In this document: positions 8,713 through 19,753 of the stretch, in pieces
Position numbering within the stretch: position 1 is the first letter of the stretch
Layout of the letters: the number at the start of each line of letters is the position of its first letter
NCBI GenBank assembly: GCA_036320915.1
Contig: JAXBDG010000014.1
Location: 1-64,000 of the forward strand
Direction: 5' to 3'
Source of the DNA: Linnemannia elongata
Taxonomy: Eukaryota; Mortierellomycota; Mortierellomycetes; Mortierellales; Mortierellaceae
Length of the DNA: 64,000 nucleotides
Program-made: the position numbers and the translations under genes
The notes under the pieces: model-generated
The model's database searches: none
What the model was told of the DNA's origin: nothing
What the model saw: the letters and a program-made list of their open reading frames with translations, nothing else

Positions 8713-11071
8713 TTTTTGTTAATGCTATTGTTGAGGTCGAGTTGGATGAGTGAGAGTTATAAGAAGTGTCGGTTTGAAAGATGAATGAGAATGCTGAACA
8801 AAGAGAGAGAAGATTGTAAAGTGGATGAAATGTGGAGAGGAAGAAATATGGAGAGGAAGAGATGTGGGGATGTGGAGAGGAATAAATATGGAGAGGAGGG
8901 ATGTCGGGATGTGGAGAGAACGAGAGAGAGAGATGCAGACAGAGGGTCGGAGAAAGGGAAATCTGCCCTGACCGCAAGTCTCAATCTCGGAGACCTTACT
9001 TGTACTGTCATTGAAATACTTGCCACTCAAGATGGGCATGAATTGAAAAGAGTACATGTACAATTTAGCGTCATTTCGTGTTCCTGACCTTTGGGCTTTG
9101 GAGGATGGATTTGATTGGTATCTCGTTTGAGTGCTTGTAAGTATTCATGTGTTTACACGTACCTGTCTGGTTTTTTGAGGGCATTTGTATATGTAGATGC
9201 GCGCCCAGGCCTTGTGCCTTGTGTAATGTATACTTGTGCTATTGATCGTTGGTCGTTAGTTTGTGGGGACTGGTCTGGGCATGGGATAGCACATTGTCGT
9301 TGAGGACAATCTTTATTAAACTTTTTTGTGTTATCTATGCCTATTTTTTTTTTTTTTTTTTTCCATTTTCACTCTGCTCTTTTCATAGCTGCACACAAAA
9401 ATCTGACCAGACACGAAAAGGAGATATGACACCCATGATGTTTGAATGAACGTACAAGTGAGAGACCTTTCAGGGTAAGTACATCCTTGATTCATCGTCA
9501 CAGTGGCTGCTGCCGAGAGGACCTGCGGTTCATTTCTTGAATCCATTATTGATCGCGTCCCTATTTGTAAAAGCCATTGAAAGTGTCGAGAATCAAGACT
9601 AGAGAGAGGGATGACCTCTTCTCAAGGCAGGACCAGGCGAAGGTGTGGGAACAAAAGGTGTAGGGACAGGAAGGCAGCTCTTTGCAAGCACCGACCTAGA
9701 CCCCATGGGTAGATGGAAAGAAGTACAATCAGAGAGGTACTCCGTAGGACTGAGCCGCGTCTGGATGGCGGCCAGAGTCTAGTTGATGGTTGAAGTCATA
9801 TGATGAACGAAATCCCGAGGCGAGGGGACAATAGAATATGCTAAGGCGACAACTGAAAATCAAATAGCGAGGGCACTGATGGTCGCATCCGCCTCCCTTG
9901 GCAGGATCCTCCTGTTTGCTTTGTGGTGTGCTTATTTTTGCTTTCTCATGCTGACCACCACGTCCAAATAGAACAACGGGCAAAGTTCAGGTACGACGTT
10001 TTCATTTGCACCTCTTGTTTATGCAGGTATGAACATAACTCGATAGATCGCCAACACTATTAACAAAAAAACTTAAAAAAAGAAGCTCCCAGGAGCCTTG
10101 TTTATGGGCAACGAGCTGATCATTAGCACCGCCACGGTAAAGTTCACGAATAAGCTCGCCACGCTCAACCTTTGTCAACAATCGCCTGTGAGTGACACAG
10201 GTCCACTCGACCGTATCAGACAGAGACTCGTCAAAGAGGGAGGAGTGAGGCTAAGGAGAGAATAGAGAATGTTAGAGAAGAGACAGACGATGTGAGAAAA
10301 GGGAATAAGAAAAGGGACAGGGAGGAGAGTTAGAACGAGAATGAAAAAGGGAAGAAAAGGTAATGAGGAGAACAATATCGTTCGGGGTGTGAACAGTTCC
10401 AAATCGCTGCTATGGTCTGTATGTGTGTTTTGCTCTCTCCCTCTCTGTCTTGCCTCTCCCTGTCATTCAGGTACATCATCAAGTGATACCTTTTCCTTTT
10501 TTCACAGTCTCTCTCGTTATCTCATCTCCCTCTTAGCTCTCTCTTTACCTTGCTCTCGCGAATAGCCACCGCCAGGACGAAAGAATAGAGAAGAGAGAAT
10601 AAAAGTGTTCGAGCAATTTTCACTTTGGGCTTTACCGAGTTACTCCAGTTTAATACTCTGTGTTGCATCTCCGAGGCTGGACCACTCGCTTTTATCTCCT
10701 CTTCTACATTAAGGGTAGTAGTTGTCAATCCTCATATATATATCATATATCTATAAAGAACCCCTCTCCCCCTTGTTCATGTCACCCTCTGTTTAAACAT
10801 CACGGTTGCATTGTTGTCTTTGTTCTGCGTGGAAAATGGTTGTTCAGTCAAAAGCAAAGAGACAAAAGAGAAAGGAAGGGAAACCTGGAGAAGACGAGAG
10901 AAAAGACAAAAGAAGAAAACAAAAAATGAACTGGGAAAAGAGAGGTGATAGAGCAGGTAGAGAAGGAGAGTGATTGGAAGGCGAACTTGGTCATTTTTTA
11001 TTTTAATTTATTTTTTTCCCTCTCTTTGTTCATCTTCATTTGATTTATTCCCCGGAGATAAAACATGTCTA
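8713..11071. other. 2.4 kb intergenic region between two minus-strand genes
   Basis: It begins with a purine-rich repeat-like stretch (8780-8960, variations of tggagaggaagaaatatgg) upstream of the permease start, so it is probably promoter or 5' UTR. A poly-T run lies at about 9343-9362. The only coding-looking piece is the minus-strand fragment at 10002-10250, listed separately. Confidence 0.5.
10002..10250 (-). pseudogene. Isolated coding-like exon fragment, unknown
   Basis: On the minus strand a pyrimidine-rich run ends in a splice-acceptor-like ctccttag at 10251. It is followed by 82 codons without a stop, ending in TGA at 10002. The first 55 or so residues look like real protein (SLSDTVEWTCVTHRRLLTKV, then GELIRELYRGGANDQL). 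The tail after GSWELL becomes Phe-rich and random-looking. There is no start codon and no recognisable upstream exon. It may be the last exon of a dead gene or of a mobile element. I do not recognise the family. Confidence 0.3.
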
Positions 11072-13036
11072 CTATCGGCGTCGGTCTGGAAAGACGCGGT
11101 TCATGATTGTCTCTGGTCGTTGGCCCAGATGAAGGCCAAAAGAGAGCTCAGCAAATTGGGTCAAGTACTCTGGTGCGTCATCCCTGTCCATCTCCTCGAT
11201 CGCTAACTTGACCTCTGACAATAGTCCAAGGTCTTTCAATTGGTCATAAACCTTGGTGTCGAATGGGACCGATGGGTCTGCACTCTTTAGTATTGGTGCG
11301 TTCCCCGTACCAAACGCCAGTCGCTCTACCTCCAATTGCCTCTCCTCATCCAACCAATCATACCACTCCTGCATCTTTTCCCTACGCCGCTGTTTTTCCT
11401 CTGCGTCGCGTCCACCAGGGAGCAGCCAGTTGAGGTCGACATCCCCGCACTCGTAATCTGCAGTCCAGGCCTCGGTGCAAACCTTGAGGAGCTTCAGCTT
11501 CTTTAGTCGGGTCATGAAACACATCCCTCCATCAAGTCGCTTGAAGATCACAGGTTGGTACAATGGCGACTCGGGATCCTTTCTGCAGACTCTGGGAACT
11601 CGAAGATCCACAAATTCTAGCTCAGGACACACTCTCGAAAGATAGCCGAAAATGATCCTTGACGATACCGGTGTCGAGATCTGGCTACCTTCGTGATCGT
11701 GAACAACAAGCTCAACCTTTTTCAGCTTGCGACACGCCCATATCCCGGGTTGAATGTGTTTCTTGTCCTCACTCTCCGTCCAAGGAAATTCGGTGTTGGG
11801 TGTGAGCCAGCTGAACCCCACTCGTCGATGCAGGTCCATTCCACGGAGAGGATATGCTGCCTGCAGTGACTTCAGCCTGAGCAAGTGTGGAGAGGTGCAA
11901 AGGTATTGGTGAAGGAGCCGGGGCACGTTGACCTCTGAATCTTGACCACAGGGCTGGGTTCCTGAATCTTCGAGGTAGTTCCAGCACAGTTCAAGGTTGG
12001 TGATGACATTAGGTAACGACTCGAGTGACTTTAGCAAGGCGGGTGTCGTGTCCGGAGTCCAGAGGCACCATTCATGCAAGTTGGGGCAGAGTTCCGTTAC
12101 GATACTCTGGGTGCCATCGTCGCTCTGCATAGTTGGCGACAAGAAGGAAAAGAGAAAAGAGTCGAGTTTGATGGGGAGAGATCGCAGGAACTCACAAAAT
12201 CCTTTCCGGTTGTATTGGATCCTGCCAGTAGGCTTGCTTATTTCGACGGACTGGTCGTCCATAACTCCTGCCAGTTTTAGCTCGACGAGGTTAGGTGTGA
12301 ATTGTAAGAGATCCTCCAGGTCGGATTGGCGAAAGGCTGGATAGATGAGGGCGATTCCCTTGAGCGAAAATGTCTGTCGACGGTCGTGGTCTCGTGGGAT
12401 CCAGGGTCCATCGACATACCAGCCCTCCCATCTGGCGATGAGGAGGTCCTCCAGAAGCGGACACTGCCTCAACAGTAGACTGGGGTCAAAGGTGTTTGCC
12501 TGACTGCTGCCGATTTCCAGAATGAGGTTGGTCAATGACGACGGGAACGGAAAGTCGGAGAGAACGCTCATGGGTACGTTGCAGAAAGTCGCTTCCAGCT
12601 TCGTAAGCGGTGCGTTGAAGAGTCGTTCCTTTTTAGTTATTATTCCGCTTTGGTGGCTGTTTTGTTGATGCTGTCCTTCCTGGTACCAGTCCTCGTATGC
12701 CAACAATAGATCCTTGAACGCATTGTTGTTTGTGAGATTGTTTTCGTTCCCCTCGAAGCAGACTTGAGCTATGCTGGCTCCGCATAGTCTCGGGAGGACC
12801 GTCTCCAACTCAAGTCCTGTCCATCGATAGTCCCAATGTACCCTGCGCTCCATCCGTGACCGACACAGCTCGAGCCAATATCGACATACAAGGAGGACAG
12901 TTTCGCCGAGAGTTCTGCTGTCCAAGAAGGAAAAGATGTGGTGCATTATCTCGGGTAGCTCCAAGCAACGAACCATCTTGTTAGGGTACGAAGTCCGCGT
13001 TATCGTTGCTGGGTCCGTGAGATTGCTGCTCACCAT
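11072..13036 (-). CDS. F-box protein, large
   Basis: An intronless frame of 654 residues runs from ATG 13036. The frame also extends upstream to an ATG at 13144, but those 36 residues are a hydrophobic stretch out of keeping with an F-box protein, so I chose the inner start. MVRCLELPEIMHHIFSFLD at about 21-39, followed by TVLLVCRYWLELC, is a clear F-box (Skp1-binding). The remainder is a long leucine-rich region with repeated LxxLxL-type segments. Many fungi carry large families of such SCF substrate receptors. It is divergent in sequence from the F-box gene at 4339. A possible poly-A region lies downstream at about 11000. The substrate is unknown. Confidence 0.85.
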   Translation of the reverse strand: MVSSNLTDPATITRTSYPNKMVRCLELPEIMHHIFSFLDSRTLGETVLLVCRYWLELCRSRMERRVHWDYRWTGLELETVLPRLCGASIAQVCFEGNENNLTNNNAFKDLLLAYEDWYQEGQHQQNSHQSGIITKKERLFNAPLTKLEATFCNVPMSVLSDFPFPSSLTNLILEIGSSQANTFDPSLLLRQCPLLEDLLIARWEGWYVDGPWIPRDHDRRQTFSLKGIALIYPAFRQSDLEDLLQFTPNLVELKLAGVMDDQSVEISKPTGRIQYNRKGFCEFLRSLPIKLDSFLFSFLSPTMQSDDGTQSIVTELCPNLHEWCLWTPDTTPALLKSLESLPNVITNLELCWNYLEDSGTQPCGQDSEVNVPRLLHQYLCTSPHLLRLKSLQAAYPLRGMDLHRRVGFSWLTPNTEFPWTESEDKKHIQPGIWACRKLKKVELVVHDHEGSQISTPVSSRIIFGYLSRVCPELEFVDLRVPRVCRKDPESPLYQPVIFKRLDGGMCFMTRLKKLKLLKVCTEAWTADYECGDVDLNWLLPGGRDAEEKQRRREKMQEWYDWLDEERQLEVERLAFGTGNAPILKSADPSVPFDTKVYDQLKDLGLLSEVKLAIEEMDRDDAPEYLTQFAELSFGLHLGQRPETIMNRVFPDRRR

Positions 13037-13625
13037 TGCTGTGACTTTTTGTTGTTTCTGGACGATTTGAGTAAGGAAAGGGGTGACTATGGGGTACAAA
13101 AAGAGAAGTGATGTGAGCATAAGAAGAACGTTGTGGAGTGACATGCCTGCTTTCTCTTTTTTTTTTTTTTTTCAAGCACGGGTCGACCATGGTCCAAACT
13201 TTATCAATAGTCGACTCTTAGCGCATTCATGCGAAACATCATCGTGGCGATTGTACTTGATGAATATGTCGGACCAAGAAAACTACCTTTCAGTAGGAGA
13301 GAACGGTAAACCTTTTCTGCACTAAGCAAGTCGTCGAGTAGGCGGGTGTGTTTGCAGTCGTTTTTGTATAAGGACAATTATATAATATGAGTAGGCAGAA
13401 GAGATTCTTTTTTTTTTTCTGAGAGAGGAAAGGAATGGCACTGTGTCCCGGGTTAAAGTGTGGAGAGAGAGAAAGGCGTATGTGTGTGTGTGTGTTGATT
13501 CGAAGGCGAGGTGAATGTAGAGAGGGTGGTGAGACAGAGAGAGAGTGTGTGTATGTGTAATGAATGACAACAAAGAAAAGGAGCTGAAAGAAGGAGGCAA
13601 AGTAAAGAAAAGAGAAGGAGGGGTA

Positions 13626-13822
<197 letters not shown>

Positions 13823-14708
13823 AGGAAGGGAAGAGAAAAGTGGAGATAAGCAAACAAAAGGCAAATGAGGAGAGAGTTACTATCATAGATCTCAACCCCC
13901 CCTCCTTTTATTTTTGTCTGACCAACCATTTCCCACGCAGAATACACAAACCATCGATGGGACAGATGACATAACAGAGAAAAACGTGTCGCAGCATCCA
14001 ATCCATCCTCCCGTCCTTCAACTACCCCCCTGTCCATTGCCTCTTTGTTCCTTTAATCCTTTATACCTGTATCTTTTACTCTGTGTCTATAGTAATTGCC
14101 CTTCGCCCAAGGTTGTCCATTCAAGGTGCAAGTGCAGTGAAAGTGTAGTAGTGGTTGTTGTATTTGAATCTGTTCCTTCGACTGTTTTCTACTCTGTGAA
14201 ACAGATAAAGTAATCAGTTATCGTACCCGGTGGGGGATCATCAAACTTTCTAATTTTCTTAAGGGTGAAGTAATAGGATGTCATCATTGAACAGGCATAC
14301 TTCTCTCTCCTTGGATTATTCTCCTTGGCTCTATTTTTATTCTTCGTGCCCAAGAAGGCCAAACACCCCCTCCTCCACAACCAGGCATGCTTCAAGCTAC
14401 AAACGAAATGGTTGATGGCAACCAGGTTGCAATCATACCCTACACGCCACCGGTTCAAAGTCACCTAATAACTATGCCTCCAGACCCAGGATGGTCTGTC
14501 GTGTCATTCCAATATCTTTCAGTTCCCCCTTCTCGGACACCTGACGAGCCATGAAAAATGGACCCGAAAGAGCGAACCCAACTGTGATCGACCCATTGGT
14601 TCCGCCGTCACTGTTTTTTGATGGGACGCGTGCATACAAGGTGCCTCCTAAGTATTTATCGCTTATATGCTGGTGTGAGTCGCCATTCCTAGTGCACAGT
14701 GTTTGTCG

Positions 14709-15149
14709 TCATATCGATTTTGCATGTTTTTCAACCCGACAAACAAGGTTGTGTGGATGCTTGGAGAGAACAGGGACAGAACAGGAAAAAGAAAAATGTT
14801 CGTGTTCATGCCGACTGACAAAGTCTTGAACCTCCTCTCGCCTCGAGCCTAGGTCCTCATTAATCTCCTCAACATGCAAGTCTATGCCCTTGTGGAGAGT
14901 ATCTAGTGGCGTATCAACTTCATGAGTAGCAATAGTAGGAGCGGTAAACCATTCTTCAGAAACAGCTACAAGACCTACTCTTACCCTCAAAGTAAGGTTT
15001 CTTAGATAGCCTCGTCGATCCCCATTTTTTGTTTTCAATCCCTCAAATACATCCCATACGCTTGGACCAATTTTACATCCTTCTGTCCTTTTCCCTCTCC
15101 TTCTTCCACCCGTCTTCTTTGGTCCACCTTGGCCGTTTGTTACCTTCAT
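14709..15149 (-). CDS. Possible small hypothetical protein
   Basis: A 146-residue open frame starts at ATG 15149. The N-terminal 25 residues are basic and low complexity. The middle (KIGPSVWDVFEGLKTKNG ... LRVRVGLVAVSEEWF ... LHVEEINEDLGSRREEVQDF) is of mixed composition like real protein, while the last 25 residues look random. It may be a fragment of a gene or element, or a chance frame. It lies head-to-head with the aspartic protease and would overlap its promoter. I do not recognise it. Confidence 0.25.
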   Translation of the reverse strand: MKVTNGQGGPKKTGGRRRGKRTEGCKIGPSVWDVFEGLKTKNGDRRGYLRNLTLRVRVGLVAVSEEWFTAPTIATHEVDTPLDTLHKGIDLHVEEINEDLGSRREEVQDFVSRHEHEHFSFSCSVPVLSKHPHNLVCRVEKHAKSI

Positions 15150-15409
15150 TTATCCTATTACTCTTACCACTACTGCCGCCCTGCTCTATCTCCTATATCG
15201 GATCAACAGCTTCCTTCTCTCTAACGATTAACCCTCCTCGACAACCAACGTCCCCTTCCAAACACGACCGACTTCTCCAAAATAATCTTTCGAAAACGAA
15301 GTCCCTCAACAACAACAAAACACTCTTGTGTCCCCTCCTTCCCATCGCCAACAACTCTCGCTGTCTTTGTTAGACAGCGCAGAGCGAAAAGAAGCATAAG
15401 AATAGCAAA

Positions 15410-16976
15410 ATGCGACTATTGAATGCTATAGGATGTTGCACTTTGATCGCTTCGACCTCCTGTCTCGTCGTTATTACGGCTGCTGCTGGTGCCATCAAGT
15501 ATGTACTTCTGTCACTTTCTTTTTCGCTCTCTTGATTTGTCCGGATCGCGAAAAGACTAAAGAAATTCTAAACGCGACGCGTCTCAAATTTATTTTCGTG
15601 TTTGCTGATCATGTCTTGCACTCCCTCTTACTGAACGAATATAGGGTCCCGATACACAAGAACACACACTATCGACAAAACACTCGTGCGAGGGCATATA
15701 AGACATTGAAGAAGTATGGACAACACCGGCGGTTATCTCCTCGGGACTTTGGACGTCAACCCGTCACCGATGTCGAGAATGATGTCGAGGTAACTTCTTG
15801 CACACTTTTTGAGCTTCAATTCTGTTTTTCCTCCACTCTTGCCCTCTTTCTTCTTTCTTTCTCCTCTTTTTTTTGTCGCTCGTCTTCCGTTTTGCACACC
15901 TCAAAGACCAAGAACCTAACAGACAATTCATCATTGTAAAAAAAAACTAAATGGGGAAATAGTACTACGGAGTGGTGGGGATAGGGACGCCGCCACAAAT
16001 GTTCAAGCTGGATATGGATACTGGTTCGTCCGACCTCTGGATCCCCTCCATGAAATGCGACCACGACGGGAAATGTTCCCGCCATTCGCGGTTCGACCCT
16101 TCGCTCTCTTCAACCGTCACAGAACTCAAGACACCCTGGAAGATTGCCTATGGTGACGGATCGACTGTCAGCGGACACTTGGCGGTTGATCGACTCGAGT
16201 TTTCAGAGATTACAATCGAGAACCAGTTGATTGGCCTTGCAGATAGAGAGTCGAGTTCATTCCTAGAGGATGTTGTTGATGGGGTCTTTGGGTTGGGGTT
16301 CCCTTCATTGTCAGCGATGGTATTAGAAGATCAGAAGGATGTTGAAGCCAAGGTTCAGGGGCCGATCAGTAATACGGTGTTGAGCAGCATCCTCTCGCAC
16401 GAATTGATTCCGGCGCCCGTGTTTGGAGTTTGGTTGGGGAATGGAGATGGAGAGGGGTCGGATGCGAATGGTGGCGATGGCGAGTTTATCTTTGGATCGA
16501 TCGACACTTCAAGGTTCGAAGGAGAGTTGACGTTTTTGCCGATTACTCATTCGCGGTACTGGCAAGTGCAGGTGGATGGAGTGCAGTTGGACGGGATCGG
16601 GGATCTATCGATCAAGGGCGACACTATTATCGACACTGGTACTACACTGCTAGTATTTCCGATAGCACAGGCCAAAAAGATCAATAAGGCGATTGGAGCC
16701 AAGTCGGATCCTTGGGAGGGTTGGATCCTGCCGTGTGATTCGAACCAGGAGGGCAGTCTTGATTTCTGGATGGGTGGCAAAATGTTCTCTGTTCGGCGCA
16801 AGGACCTGGTGAGGGAGAAGGTGCCTCAGAAGGAAGGGTGGTGTTATAGTGCCGTGACGACGACTCCCGGGGATACGATTATCTTTGGGGATGTCTTTAT
16901 CCGCAACAACTATTGTGTCTTTGATGTTGAGCATATGACCATTGGCATCGCACCTGTGAAGCGGTGGCTCCTTTGA
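15410..16976 (+). CDS. Secreted pepsin-like aspartic protease (family A1)
   Basis: There are three coding exons: 15410-15498, 15645-15789 and 15963-16976. Introns are 146 and 173 nt with GTATGT/ATAG and GTAACT/ATAG ends. The product is 415 residues. A signal peptide (about 1-26, LIASTSCLVVITAAAGA) and a basic propeptide (KVPIHKNTHYRQNTRARAYK) precede the mature enzyme, as in rhizopuspepsin-type proteases. Catalytic motifs are DTGSSDLW (Asp97) and DTGTTLLV (Asp302), and the substrate flap AYGDGSTVSG is present. It should be secreted, autoactivate at acid pH and cleave proteins between hydrophobic residues. All key residues are intact. The long frame beginning at 15972 lacks the first exons and misses the signal peptide. 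Confidence 0.92.
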
Positions 16977-17505
16977 TCTTGTCCGTCTTCTTTGTTGTAC
17001 ATTATTATCACTTTTTCATGTACAATAACATCATGTTCAATCCAATGGCTTCCTTCCGTGTTTTGCTTGTTCGTGTATGAGTGAGTCTAGGCGTAGGTCG
17101 GTTATGGTTGGATTGGCTCGATGTGTGTTTTCCGTGTTTCCATGTCTCGCTTTGGTCTGGGCGTGTCTGTGTGCCTCCATGGTCCGTGGATTGAAATATG
17201 CAAAATGATCCGATCGAAGTGACTCAACTGCCTTTGTCCACCTTGTCCACTTTGTCCCCTTCCATCCGGCTCACCCACTTTTGGTCTTGGGCGTTGGCTT
17301 TGGTGTCACTTCTGCACGCTCCTCTTCCCCCGCAAAGAATAAAAAGTGTCGGCAACACGACGCTCTTTCGCTTCGTTTCATTCCCCCTGATTACAAAACA
17401 CACAATATATATACTCATTTGAACAACTACCTGCACCTTCATCATAATCACATCACTCTCACCAACACAACACATCACAACACATAGTACAAACAGCAAC
17501 AAGCA
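16977..17505. other. Intergenic spacer, protease to TANGO2
   Basis: The left half is the protease 3' region (tgtacattattatc around 17000). The right half is the TANGO2 promoter and 5' UTR, with a tatatata sequence at about 17406. Nothing else is seen. Confidence 0.4.
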
Positions 17506-19162
17506 ATGTGCATCTTACTCTGGACACTGCCCTCAAGCAACCACCCCCGGTTCAAATTGTAAGCACCCCTTTCACATCGCATAATCAGGCACTCTACAAC
17601 ATACAAAGTCAACATGAACAACACAAAGGAGACACAACCACCCCTTTTTACCTCATGTATAGTTTTACTCACTCACTCGCTCACTCATACCTCTATTGCT
17701 ATCCCAATAACATGAAAATAGTGCACTGGCAAGCAACAGGGACGAGTTCATGGGACGAGAGACCTCCCGTGCAGACTTTTGGGACCTCGACCCCATCCTC
17801 TCCAAAGCCATCCGTCAATCTTCCTCCTCTTCCTCTGACAACAGCCTCCCAACCCCAGCTGTAGTCCCAGTCCCGGCACCAACTTTACAGCGTCCAAGTC
17901 CAGTCGGAGTTCTGACAGGCCAAGACCTCCAACCCTCCCAAGCAACCAACTACACTATCCAAGAACTCTTCTCCCTCTCCTCCCCTTCGCAAAACCAGGA
18001 ACAGGAGCAGTTGGTGCTGATGTTGGACACACAAGATATCCCAGGAACATGGCTCGGGATGACGACCCATGGCGATTTTGTGGCACTGACGAATTTCCGG
18101 GAGAGTGATGCATACATGACCAGCAAGCGGGATCCCAAGTTGTCGAGGGGTAAAGTCTGTGGTGAGTTTTTGGTCACTATGGCTGCTGCGCATCATAAGG
18201 AGGAGGAGGGAGAAGATGACGAGGAGGAAGCTGTTGTCGACTCGGCGCAGGGTAGTGAGACTGGATCCGTATCAGTCATGGCGGACGAAATTGTCAATGC
18301 CTCTGACAAGAAGAACAGAAACATAAAGTCTGGAAGCAGGGTGAAGAAGGATCAAGCGGAAAAGTGGATCAGGAGACGTGCAGTCGGATGGGAGGACGAG
18401 TTTGAAGGGTTGAATCTGTTGGTGGTTCAGAATGCAGGTGACCAGCAGTGTGTCGGAGGCAACCGCCTGGGATCCGAGCTCCATGTCTTTGACAAATATG
18501 ACCCTACGACCGCAGATGCTGGAACTGGAACTGGAGCTGGAACTGCAAGGATCTTGGAGGACAGTGTGGTGGGTGTAAGCAACTCGGTGTTTGCACAGCC
18601 ATGGACCAAGGTCATGGTGGGCGTCAAGGCGTTGGAGACTATCTTGAATCAGAGTATCGACCTCTTTGGCACTGGTGCCCACGCCTCACTCAGCAGCAAC
18701 AACCGCTCAGGATCAGAACAACCTACAGTGGACGACGATACAATGGAAATTGCGTGGCTGGTGGTTCAGATGTTGACACTCCTCCGGACCAACACCCGAC
18801 CCTTCTCAGAGGAAGACATCGCAGACCTCGCAAGTCTGCCCCTGGGTCTTCGCGAACGAGTCTTTATCCCGCGTATCGGATTGGGGGGATCCACTATGGA
18901 GTACGGGACCCGATCGAGTACCATCGCACTCTTTGGACGAGAGAGAGATGGAGAAGCGGGCGTGGCGGTGTTTGTCGAGAAGGTCTGGTATAGCGACAGG
19001 GATGCCTTAACAGGGGAGAGGACTGAGTATGCACCAGATAGTTCGGAGGGTCTGGTCTGGTGGCAAGGACGAGTTGGTCAGCCTCGCCAACAATGGAGAT
19101 ATATTGTTGGAGAGGAGTTGGAGCAGTTGCTGAACCATGCACGCGACATCCGCCATCTTTAG
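17506..19162 (+). CDS. TANGO2 / NRDE-family protein
   Basis: There are two exons, 17506-17558 and 17722-19162, with a 163-nt intron (GTAAGC...AATAG). The product is 497 residues. The N-terminus MCILLWTLPSSNHPRFKF joined to ALASNRDEF is the hallmark of TANGO2 proteins: a conserved Cys at position 2 and the NRDE motif. GTWLGMTTHGDFVALTNFR is the second family motif. TANGO2 proteins are linked to Golgi/ER organisation, mitochondria, and heme or lipid handling; the biochemical role is unsettled. The protein is much longer than the animal form (about 276) because of an acidic, low-complexity insert at about 180-230 (EEEGEDDEEEA) and a TGTGAGT stretch. The first exon is only 53 nt. It converges on the Rac gene. 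Confidence 0.88.
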
Positions 19163-19753
19163 TTTGTTTCTTTTTTTACTAAATGCTACTGTTAATTAAC
19201 CCTATCACCCTATGATTGCAGTTAAAAAGAAAAAAAAATGGGCGCATTGTGCCTTCGTTTGCATATTTGCATATTTGATCGAGAAGGTCGGACATCCTCG
19301 ATTGTTCATTATTTCCCAATATCTCGCTTCTCAATTGGTTCCTCAATGAGGCCGTCCATCCGACAATAGGGGACGAAAAAGAGGGTCAGTCGGTGAAAAA
19401 AGGGTTCATCAATGAAAAAAAGGGTCTTTTGGCTTCAATCGGTCACTACAAGCCAAGAGGTCACGAAAGAAACATGTGGCGATCAAGTTATGTATCGAAT
19501 TGTATTTGGTTGTAGAGAAGTAGACAGGAAAAAAAAAGAAAAAGAGAGAGGCGGGAAGGAGGTGAGGAGGTGGGTGTGTGAGAAATCGCGACTGTGCCCT
19601 ACATCCTCCTTCAGAGGACGAACCAGCATTCATGAACTCACATATCATTAACGGAGAAGTGATGAAAAGAGAAAAAGAACTATGTTTTTTAAGAATTGGG
19701 GGATATATGGAGAGAAAAAAAGACAAGAAAGGACGGCCGCTAACGTTCCACAC
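19163..19753. other. Convergent spacer, TANGO2 to Rac
   Basis: AT-rich 3' regions of both genes with poly-A and poly-T runs. No gene is seen. Confidence 0.4.

Noticed and set aside
13037..13144. 36-residue N-terminal extension of the second F-box protein
   Set aside because: It would place a hydrophobic segment before the F-box. The sequence is more consistent with 5' leader, although the ATG is real and cannot be fully excluded.
15972..16976. Single-exon model of the aspartic protease
   Set aside because: It lacks the signal peptide and propeptide, which are found intact in two upstream exons with good splice sites.
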